Shown: piece after piece, positions 55,666-64,000 of the stretch | How positions within the stretch are numbered: the first letter of the stretch is position 1 | Layout: every line of letters starts with the position of its first letter | DNA from: Taudactylus pleione | Taxonomy: Eukaryota; Chordata; Amphibia; Anura; Myobatrachidae | Assembly: GCA_031769625.1 (NCBI GenBank) | Contig: JAUIMM010000483.1 | Location: 6,144,001 to 6,208,000 of the forward strand | Reading direction: 5' to 3' | DNA length: 64,000 bases | Notes under the pieces: model-generated | Databases searched by the model: none | What the model was told of the DNA's origin: nothing | Seen by the model: the letters and a program-made list of their open reading frames with translations, nothing else | Made by a program: the position numbers and the translations under genes

Positions 55666-56119
55666 TATGGTCGCTTTTGTATGGTTTCTGTTCGATTCCG
55701 GCAGGTCGCGGGCTTATGTTGCCCAGAGACTTGCCGGGATTTAATTTTTTCTGCGTTTAGTGGGACAGAGAGACATCACTAAGGGTTTTTTAATACAAAG
55801 GGCCCTTAAGGGTTGGTCTCGCGCTATGCCTACCGTGGATGATCAGCGTCATCATATTTGTCCTGATTTGTTAGCGTGGCTAGGAGAAAGCTTGACGGTC
55901 ATTTGTTCCACGCAGTTCGAGGTTCTTTTATTCCACCTTGCTTTTGCGATTGCCTTTCACGGGACTTTTCACATCAGCGAGCTGGTCGCGGCTTTGCGTC
56001 ACGCTCAACCCCCTCTGTCTCTAAACAATATACCATGTGATATATCGTATAGTGCGTACTCAGCTTTAGAAAGTATTGCAGGGCCTGTATGCTATATCGA
56101 GTCATACCAGTGTGGATAG
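55499..56119 (+). pseudogene. DIRS tyrosine recombinase, truncated
   Basis: It overlaps the RT-RNase H frame by about 165 bp in the +1 frame, as usual in DIRS. The N-terminal core-binding part reads FTVYQTSWQQWENFLQ and ANMVAFVWFLFDSGRSRAYV. A TAA at 55742-55744 interrupts, and the same frame resumes with GQRDITKGFLIQRALKGWSR and LLFHLAFAIAFHGTFHISEL. The position usually holding the first catalytic Arg (FRISEL pattern) is His here. The later HxxR and Tyr motifs are missing beyond 56119. Confidence 0.8.
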
Positions 56120-58785
56120 AAAGACGTCTAGTCCAGTCATTTTAGCGGCATATCCAAGTCCTGACGCGTTTCACTGCTACAATTAGGCCCATTTATTAAA
56201 TAATAAGGGCCTATGAAACAGCATTTTTTTCAAGTTTGTTAAATTTAGACCTATTCAGGCTTACATTTTTATGAAAACCCACTTCTGCTGCTGTTACTTT
56301 TAAGAAAATAATTTTATAATGTTATCAGGTTTTGCTTTTTTTGGTGATATTTCTCGATATTTGTTTATTTTTACTTTTCAACTTTATTTTAACTTTTTTT
56401 GTACTTTGTTATTTAAAATGCAGGCGCAGGATTTTTGGTATTAAATTAGTTTGTAGGGTTTTTTATTTTTTGATCATTGGGATTTTTTTTTTAAATAGCA
56501 ACCCCAGAGCATGACCGATTTTTCCCCAAATCCCTATTATTAGGAAAAATGGTTGGGAATTGCTCTGGGTCCCATGCAGCACCCCCCTAATGACTAATTA
56601 AGCAATTGGAAGTTCCAATTAGCTTAATTAGTCAGACATTACTCACCTTCTGAAGCACAGTCTTCTTCATTCAGGCTGTCAGGACTCGGTCTGCAGCAGC
56701 ATGTGTGGTAAGTATGTGTACTGTAAGTGTGTGTGAGCCACCCCCAGAGGCAGCAGCAGGGAGAACTACATCTCCCAGCACCCACCTCCCCTCCAAACAG
56801 CCCCCTCGCCTCCCAGCAGCCCCGTGCCCAGTGCAAAGGTGGAGGGGAGATGACCTGGAGTTGCTGAGACTACAAGAGACCCCCGAACCGGTAAGTATCT
56901 TTTTTATTTCGTTTTTCTCTCGCCCCGCTGGGTTTTCTAAGCAGAGAACCCCACGTGCATTTTTTTAAAAATTGGATTCTGGTCTGCAAATTTTTTTGGC
57001 GGTTAAAACCTTGTGGACAATTGAATATGCCTCATAGACAGATGGCGATAAGGACAGAATAAGAAGAACATATAAATAAAACACATCCCCCGGTTTCCGC
57101 AGTGACTCATTGTAGAAGGTGTTATAGACCTGAAATTCAGCCATGACACAAACTCCTGTTTGAACTGTCACTCTCTGGACACTTAACTTGTTAACAAGTA
57201 GGCTTTCCCAAGGTTTGCAAACAAAACCTTATAGTATCTGTTCCCTTTTATTAAGGTCACCGTAATGCAGGCTGTAAACTAATGTTTCTATTAGAAAATT
57301 GATCTTGTCAATAATGGTCTGGGGGCACCCAACCATGTCTCCCAAAGCTCATTCCAGGGCCCTCTATCTGGTTTTAGAAGAAAGAAAAACTTCAAATAAA
57401 AAGAGAAACACTTTGCTGGGATGTAGCTGCTGTATTGGATGGCAAATCTCCTGAGATGAAATCATGTTTCTTACGTTGAGTTTGTCAAAACTTTCAAATT
57501 AACCAGAATCATTTCCGTACAGTTTGACAGATCCCTATTCTGCTCTCCTATAATTTCACAGTCATAGCTAATTCTCTAAGTAAATTGTGAGCAGCGAGCC
57601 AAAAAATTTCACTAGACGCCCCCACACTACCCCCTGTCCATAGTTATGACATTCATCCTCCCCGGTGATGTGGGCATGAGGGACTCGTCCAGTGACAGCC
57701 ATCACTGTGGAGATGAAAGCCGGTAACCTATACGTGAAACGGCCTAGAATAACCGCTAGGAAAGAAGCACCACCTTGTACATTCAATTTATCATCAAGAC
57801 GATTTGGACATGACGTCACTTGGCAGATGAGAGCTAGGACACCAAGATGTATGATTTGTTTGTGGAACTTGTCTAAAGTTTTAGCCTGCAGCCTCCATGA
57901 TCGGCGAACAAAGGGCCGCGACTGAACAGAAAAGAATTAGGTAATGCTTCCTGATTTTGACGGATCGTTTTCCATTTGTTAAAGATTCGTTAGCCGGAGG
58001 CTATGACACTTGCAGTTCTCAAGTCAAATCATTTTTCATTCCAAGGAGAAATGGCCTGGATGTTTATCCATGGGTAAATAGAGAATGCGTCTCAATTAAT
58101 TTGCTTGAGTAGAGCTGAATTTATTTCTGATACTTTCCAATTAAATACATCCAGATTGTGTTTTATTTTTTTTTTCAAGACAATTTGCCCGTCAGACACA
58201 TGATTTGTATGATTAAGCTAAGAACATGGTTGGTGCGTTTTAAGTAATTGTGTCTGCTGGTACTTTTCTCCAATCATAACACTAAAGCCTATCATTGCTC
58301 CAAGTTTGAAACAAAGGCTAGCTGACTTTAATGGCAGGCTACGATTGCCCAATCTGCTAAGCAAAGGCCGGCGTGATTCAAAGGGAAAAGACAATAAGGA
58401 ATAATACAAAGGTGCATTTGTTGAGCAGGGTAACCTGTGTAGATTTACTTGTTGTGTGATCCATGTATTTGTGTGTACCATTCTCCAGAACACAGCCAAT
58501 CCAAAATGTTTCCCTAAACTACTGTAGACACCGGCACAGGGTAGACATTGTGTAACGTGGACCTACCACCCCACATAAGGCTAAAATGGTGGAGACGTTC
58601 ACCAAAACGCATGTTTTAATGTTAACCTTACCCGACCCCATGCTGAATATTAGGAGTCTGATACAGGGCAACTCTACTGTTCATGATATAGCTATTCTTC
58701 CCTTATCCCTGTTACCTGTATAATGGCTAATATTACTACTGTGGCTGGTAGGAGAATATTAAAATGCAGTGCTTAGTTCCAACAT
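56120..58785. other. Unassigned; includes a palindrome at 56588-56633 and AT-rich DNA
   Basis: The palindrome pairs TGACTAATTAAGCAATTGGA with its near complement. From 57960 to 58170 the sequence is AT-rich, non-repetitive in this window and TAAT-rich, a weak candidate for conserved non-coding DNA. No gene recognised. Confidence 0.35.
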
Positions 58786-58794
58786 GTAAGTTTT

Positions 58795-58990
58795 ACTCAG
58801 ATGTGGTGGGCAGTGACCAATCAGTGGTCTTGCCATGAGATGACACGTATGGTCTTCTCAAATATGGTGGGCACTGCACTATCCAATCAGTAGTCTTGTC
58901 ATGAGTTAACATATAAGGTTTTCTCAAATATGGGGAGTACAGTGATGACCAATCAGTGGCCTTGTCATGAGAGAAAAACTTTAACCAATC
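58795..58990. repeat. Threefold about 60-bp repeat with CCAAT boxes
   Basis: Units centre on ACCAATCAGTGGTCTTGTCA and CTCAAATATGGTGGGCA; a fourth CCAATCAG follows at about 58984. The copies are diverged by a few bases each. Confidence 0.85.
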
Positions 58991-59562
58991 AGCACTCTCA
59001 ACACATTAGAACCCACCAACTATGACAAGAGAAAGAGCTGTGAGATGCACTGGGGGTTGCATTGCTGTCTACATACTAGAATGGACACTATTATAGATAA
59101 GTACTGGATAAATTGTATATATTATATATAATGTGTTAGTATTAGGGATGTAAGGGACCCATCTGAAGGGGTTAATCTTGATGTGGTATATGGGCACGCA
59201 TTTTTATCCAAACATATGCTAAGAACCTAATTTTTACTCCATGTTAATATTAGAGTTTATCAAGATTGTTTCTTTTTCTTGCACGGCACTACAAGTCTCA
59301 GCATGGTAGCCCCTCTTAAGTTTAAAATTAGGGTGTGCAGTCCAGGCAACCCCCCCCCCTTCTTCAGATGTGCTGGGAGTGGCTATGAGTATCTCCCTAA
59401 TGGCAGGAGTCCCAGGTACCAGTACCCTGATATTGTAATATTTAGGCAGGAGGAGATTTATGATTTTTCTAGACGGCAAGCTCTCTCAATTGTTATGGTG
59501 CACCACTCTAATGGATGCACCACTAATGCCTTTTATTCAGCACCATTCCCTGATTAGTGTGA
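58991..59562. other. No gene or element recognised
   Basis: Short open frames only. Confidence 0.35.
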
Positions 59563-61530
59563 GACAGCGGCATCCTGACAGTCAAAATCCCGTCAGATTT
59601 CTGTATTATAATCCTTACCCTAACCCTCCCCCTAATCCACACCTCCCTCCCGCAGCCTAACCCTAACACTGCCATCCTGCAGCCTAACCCTCCCCTCCTG
59701 CAGCCTAACCCTAACCCTCCCCTCCTGCAGCCTAACCCTTCCCTCCTGCAGCCTAACCCTCCCCTCCTGCAGCCTAACCCTAACCCTCCCCTCCTACAGC
59801 CTAACCCTCCCCTCCTGCAACTTAACTCTAACCCTCCCCTCCAGCAGCCTAACCCTAACACTCCCCTCCTGCAGCCTAACCCTAACACTGCTGTCCTGCA
59901 GCCTAACCCTCCCCACCTGCAGCTTAACTCTAACCCTCCCCTCCAGCAGCCTAACCCTAACACTCCCCTCCTGCAGCCTAACCCTAACACTGCTGTCCTG
60001 CAGCCTAACCCTAACCCTCCCCTCCTACAGCCTAACCCTTCCCTCCTGCAGCTTAACTCTAACCCTCCCCTCCAGCAGCCTAACCCTAACCCTCCCCTCC
60101 TGCAGCCTAACCCTAACCCTCCCCTCCTGCAGCATAACCCTCCCCTCCTGCAGCCTAACCCTAACCCTCCCCTCCTGCAGCCTAACCCTAACCCTCCCCT
60201 CCTGCAGCGTAACCCTCCCCTCCTGCAGCCTAACCCTAACCCTCCCCTCCTGCAGCCTAACTGTATCCCTCCCCTCCAGCAGCCTAACCCTCCCCTCCAT
60301 CAGCCTAACCCTAACACTCCCTTCCTGCAGCATAACCCTAACCCTCCCCTCCTGCAGCCTAACCCTCCCCTCCAGCAGCCTAACCCTAACACTCCCCTCC
60401 TGCAGCCTAACCCACACCTCCCCAGCCTAATCCTAACACTGCCATCCTGCAGCCTAACCCTAACCCTCCCGTCCTGCAGCCTAACCCACACCTCCCTCCT
60501 GCAGCCTAACCCTAACACTGCCATCCTGCAGCCTAACCCACACCTCCCTCCTGCAGCCTAACCCTAACCCTCCCGTCCTGCAGCCTAACCCACACCTCCT
60601 GCAGCCTAACCCTCCCCTCATGCAGCCTAACCCTAACACTGCCGTCCTGCAGCCTAACCCTAACCCTCCCGTCCTGCAACCTAACCCACACCTCCCTCCT
60701 GCAGCCTAACCCTAACACTGCCGTCCTGCAGCCTAACCCACACCTCCCTCCTGCAGCCTAATCCTAACACTGCTGTCCTGCAGCCTAACCCTCCCCTCCT
60801 GCAGCCTAACCCTCCCCTCATGCAGCCTAACCCTAACACTGCTGTCCTGCAGCCTAACCCTAACCCTCCCGTCCTGCAGCCTAACCATAACACTGCCGTC
60901 CTGCAGCCTAACCCTCCCCTCCAGCAGCCTAACCCACACCTCCCTCCTGCATCCTAACCCTAACACTCCCTTCCTGCGGCCTAACCCTCCGCTCCAGCAG
61001 CCTAACCCACACCTCCCTCCCACAGCCTAACCCTAACACTGCCGTCCTGCAGCCTAACCCTCCCCTCCTGCATCCTAACCCTAACACTCCCTTCCTGCAT
61101 CCTAACCCTAACACTCCCTTCCTGCGGCCTAACCCTCCCCTCCAGCAGCCTAACCCTAGCCCTCCCCTCCTGCAGCCTAACCCACACCTCCCTCCTGCAT
61201 CCTAACCCTAACACTCCCTTCCTGCATCCTAACCCTAACACTCCCTTCCTGTATCCTAACCCTAACACTCCCTTCCTGTATCCTAACCCTAACCCTCCCC
61301 TCCAGCAGCCTAACCCACACCTCCCTCCCGCAGCCTAACCCTAACACTCCCTTCCTGCGGCCTAACCCTCCCGCAGCCCCCTCCCACAGACTCAACCTAA
61401 CCCTCGCTGTCTCGCAGCCTAACCCTAACCCTCCCCCTAGTGCCTAATCCGAACCCTAACCTTAACTCTCCTCCTGACCTTAATACTTACCTCTGCAATC
61501 TGTCGGGATTCTGACAGTCGGGATGCTGAC
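59563..61530. mobile_element. Element with TGACAG ends filled with telomere-like minisatellite
   Basis: The left end GGCATCCTGACAGTCAAAAT and right end GGATTCTGACAGTCGGGATG (complement CATCCCGACTGTCAGAATCC) form an inverted pair. Between them about 75 units of CCTAACCCTAACCCTCCCCT with CCTGCAG, length 20-28 bp, fill 1.8 kb. The inverse unit appears at 38300-38530 and 49910-49995. Confidence 0.75.
59620..61440. repeat. Telomere-like minisatellite (CCTAACCCTAACCCTCCCCT)
   Basis: Most units contain one or two CCCTAA telomere-type hexamers followed by CCCCTCCTGCAG. Variants with CCACACCTCC are clustered from 60400 on, giving a partial higher-order pattern. Open frames across it are compositional. 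Confidence 0.92.
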
Positions 61531-62010
61531 TAAATGCAGAGAAATATAATTTGTCCTCAGTTCCAAAATTACTGGTGAAATAAAATTATCCGTCAGACAA
61601 ATACAAATAGTAATAAATGTAGTGCGTCTAGCATAGGTGATCTGAGCACAAAGAATGTTTGTTTGTCTCTTCCAATTTTTTTTATTTTTAATTGGATAAA
61701 TTCTTCTTTTACTTGTTGCTTTTACAAAGCTCCTTGAACTAAAGCCCTGGTGTCAATGCTTATAAATATCTCAGGTTATTTTGCTATAATTGCCTGCGTC
61801 AATATGTGCCGTGCTTAGGTACAATGATATTGAAGAAGATACTGTGTATAATTACACTAATGAGAACAAATATATCTGTGCTATATTATGCTAAGTAATA
61901 AGTAAGCTATATATATATATATTTTTTTTACTCAGCACAGTTAACTTCATTGATATAACACTATACTGTATATGTGACTGGTTGGTATGTAATGGATCAT
62001 TTAGAACATA
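61531..62010. other. No gene recognised; short (TA)n run at 61906-61922
   Basis: AT-rich sequence only. Confidence 0.4.
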
Positions 62011-62482
62011 GGACCTCATTCAGAGCCACTCGCAAAAAGCGAGCTCTCGCTCTGAATGAGGGCGGCCGCTTTCCTTTTGAAAGGTGGCCTCCTGGCCGCT
62101 CTCTAAGCTGTGGGTTACCACCCACAGCTTTAGCGAGTGACTAGGTGATGGTCGCGATGGTCGAGACCATCGCGACCATCAGGGCTTGCGACGAGACCCT
62201 TGCGGGAAGAACCCTACTGACATCACTGGTGATGTCAGTAGGGCCGCCTACAAATGGCAGGCGTTCCTTCAGGAACGCCTCCGTTTGTCCGGCCACCCCC
62301 CCCACCCCGCCTACAAAATGGGGTGAGCTGTCGATCAACATCGACAGCCACCCCTTTTGTAGCGAGCCCCGGAGCGAGTGCATTTGTCACTCGCTCCGGG
62401 GCTTGCGCACATGCAGTGCGAGCGCTGTGCGTGCGCAGGCCCTCACCATCGACCCGCTTGCGAGCGGGTCTGAATGAGGTCC
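62011..62482. mobile_element. Hairpin-chain Harbinger MITE, copy 4 (diverged)
   Basis: GGACCTCATTCAGAGCC to CTGAATGAGGTCC, flanked by ATA (62008-62010, 62483-62485). Stems correspond to copies 1-3 but with different paired bases. One stem (the TTTTGG stem) is missing. The palindrome equivalent lies at 62212-62243. Confidence 0.88.
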
Positions 62483-63165
62483 ATAGTTAATATCCATTTA
62501 TAAGCTGTTTTTTTTTTTCTTCTTCCAGCTGAATAGAATTGTACAGTGGTCATGAATAATCTCAAAATGTCTTTGCTTACTTGTTCCTAATATAGGGAAA
62601 TACATTTTTGAAACATATTGTTAATGTATCTCTGTACAGTGTGGGGATGATTCAGTTGGAAGCAAATAAAAAAGGAGCAATTTGCACCTTGGCAAAACCA
62701 TATTGTGCTGCAGGTGGGGCAGATGTAAAATGTTCTGGGAGATTTATAGTTTAGAGGGGGCAGTGTCCTACTGTAGCTTAATTCTAAATTTCAGCGTAAA
62801 AACAAAGTTGCGCAGTATTTGTTCGCTACATGCAAAGGCAGCCAGTATTTACTCTGCATGCAAAAAAATAAAAGTACATCAACACCCCTTGTGCCACTCC
62901 AGGAGCAAATTTGCTCCTTTTTTGGTTTGCTCCAAGCTCAGAACTAGGCCTTCTGTGAGCAAACGTACGGGGCTGTGCCTGTCTCCTCTGTGCCTGATCT
63001 TAGTCAGTATTCGCATGCCTCCTGTCTGGCTTTATGGCGGGTCTGTCTTGATTTGAGAGTTCTCACCCACAATCCCGATCAGGACAGCTTTGTCCTGCGG
63101 ATGGGAAAGTTAGGAGGTCTCTTCAGGTAACTATTGCTCCGCATAGAGGAGTAGTGAGTGGTGCC
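62483..63165. other. No gene or element recognised
   Basis: Sequence of average composition. A GGAGCAAATTTGCTCC palindrome lies near 62911. Confidence 0.35.
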
Positions 63166-63580
63166 ACACGCATCAGCAACATGCTTGCCGATATTTGGCT
63201 CCCTCCTTCCGGGAGGGAGCTGTCGGGCATACAGGGCTGGGGGCGTGACGCGGACAAAGGGGGCGGTGCCCGGCACATGACACAGCGTTGGGGGCGGGGC
63301 ATGGGGCGTGGCAGCGCGATTGCGTCATCGTGGCTCCGCCCCCTCTTCGCAATGCCGTGATTAATGGCATTGTGCAGCCGGGGTGGAGCCACGATGACGC
63401 GATTCAGCGCGAATCGCGTCACCGGCCCCCCTGCTGCCGGGGTTTGTACTTAAAGGCGCGGGGGGGGGGGTGCGGACACATCGCCGGGGCCGGGAGGATT
63501 GCCTGCCTTCCCAGGAGGTCGGGAGCGGCACCCGATTTTCGGGAGGCTCCCGACCAAATCGGGAGGGTAGGCAAGTATGA
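63166..63580. repeat. CG-rich dispersed repeat, copy 2, with foldback segment
   Basis: 63166-63425 matches 840-1056 in reverse. It contains the inverted pair GCGTCATCGTGGCTCCGCCC (63323) and GGTGGAGCCACGATGACGC (63383). The end GGTAGGCAAGTATGA at 63566-63579 is similar to the other end. Confidence 0.65.
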
Positions 63581-63634
63581 CCAGCAATGATCAGGTATGT
63601 GGAGGAGAGAATTTGGCAACCTATCACTTTAGAG

Positions 63635-63835
63635 CAGTGGTTCTCAAACTCGGTCCTCAGGACCCCACACAGGTCACGTTTTCCAGGTCACCCAGCAGGG
63701 GCACAGGTGTATTCATTACTCCCTAACACATTTTAAAAGATGCACAGGTGGAGCTAATTATTTCACTGATTCTGTGAGGAGACCTGCAAAACATGCACTG
63801 TTTGGGGTCCTGAGGACCGAGTTTGAGAACCTGTG
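63635..63835. mobile_element. hAT-type MITE, 201 bp
   Basis: Ends CAGTGGTTCTCAAACTCGG and, complemented, CACAGGTTCTCAAACTCGG, with 33-bp near-identical arms. Exact 8-bp duplication CTTTAGAG (63627-63634 and 63836-63843). Confidence 0.95.
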
Positions 63836-63861
63836 CTTTAGAGGACCTACTGTAGTCTCAC

Positions 63862-64000
63862 CCCTGGGTGTTGTGATCATGCCAACACCATGAACCAATC
63901 AGCTCCCCACTATCATTTTTCAAACAGATGACAGTTAGAAGCTGATTGGCTGGAGCACCGTTATCATACGCAACGAATTTTAAAACTCATTGCATATGAT
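63862..64000. mobile_element. Foldback MITE of the CCAATCAGCT superfamily, cut by the window end
   Basis: ACCAATCAGCTCCCCACTATC and its partner GAAGCTGATTGGCTGG surround a CATTTTTCAAACAGATGA loop. The outer right arm runs past 64000. Confidence 0.7.

Larger units (their letters stand above)
51851..56119 (+). mobile_element. DIRS-type (tyrosine recombinase) retrotransposon, degenerate
   Basis: Order: gag-like frame, then RT-RNase H, then an overlapping tyrosine recombinase frame (+1), the standard DIRS order. Terminal repeats or split internal repeats were not identified. Interrupted by a Harbinger MITE (53365-53917) and by several stops. Confidence 0.85.

Noticed and set aside
59523..61395. 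Many Gly/Arg/Leu-rich minus-strand frames
   Set aside because: Translation of the telomere-like minisatellite in different phases.
1..64000. CRISPR arrays, bacterial operons, riboswitches, rho-independent terminators
   Set aside because: The window has spliced genes, poly(A) signals, LTR elements and MITEs; tandem arrays have no spacer structure. It is eukaryotic.

Overview
The window is vertebrate nuclear DNA with almost no room for host genes. It is packed with DNA transposons, palindromic MITEs, minisatellites, a degenerate endogenous retrovirus and a DIRS-type retrotransposon. This mix (PIF/Harbinger, hAT, Tc1/mariner, DIRS, class I ERV, and many foldback elements with CCAATCAGCT-type arms) suggests an anuran amphibian with a large genome. 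That assignment is inference; I cannot name the species. No host protein-coding gene could be recognised, and several AT-rich single-copy-looking stretches are at best candidate conserved non-coding DNA.

Layout. 1-10.5 kb: unassigned DNA, a microsatellite, nested foldback MITEs, two nested Harbinger-family elements (3382-4505), a truncated Harbinger element joined to an ERV LTR fragment (7428-8708). 10.5-18.7 kb: a GGCCCC/A-run minisatellite split by a complete 7.2 kb PIF/Harbinger transposon (10839-18056, target duplication ATT). It carries an intact spliced transposase gene, an intact four-exon Myb/SANT-like accessory gene and a second, apparently frameshifted, Myb-like gene. 19-23 kb: Tc1-like terminal remnant, a solo LTR with an exact 5-bp target duplication, and a 30-bp minisatellite with 150-bp higher-order structure. 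24-28 kb: a cluster of Harbinger-derived MITEs and a chimeric Tc1 element. 28.5-36.7 kb, minus strand: an ERV (LTR, tRNA-Pro-like primer site, gag, pro, pol, partial env) with several frame breaks and no 3' LTR. 38-41.5 kb: a hAT-like element carrying a CCAAT-box cluster and 2 kb of C-rich minisatellite, itself inserted in another repeat. 41.8-51.7 kb: more nested MITEs, two hAT-type elements, a tRNA-like segment and a 45-bp tandem array. 51.9-56.1 kb: a decayed DIRS retrotransposon (gag, RT-RNase H, tyrosine recombinase) split by a Harbinger MITE. 58.8-61.5 kb: CCAAT repeats and a 1.9 kb telomere-like minisatellite. 62-64 kb: one more hairpin-chain MITE, a CG-rich repeat and a hAT MITE.

How the parts relate. 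The autonomous Harbinger element has the same termini (GG[GC]CCTGATTCAGA-like) and 3-bp target duplications as at least ten short elements here, so it is the likely source or a close relative of the source of their mobilisation. Four of those (24665, 43043, 53365, 62011) are built almost entirely from consecutive hairpins whose stems differ between copies by paired, compensatory changes. That, and the two-Myb-gene architecture of the autonomous element, are the most notable observations. Insertions into other repeats (minisatellite, MITE, DIRS gag) leave clear before/after boundaries that confirm the element ends.
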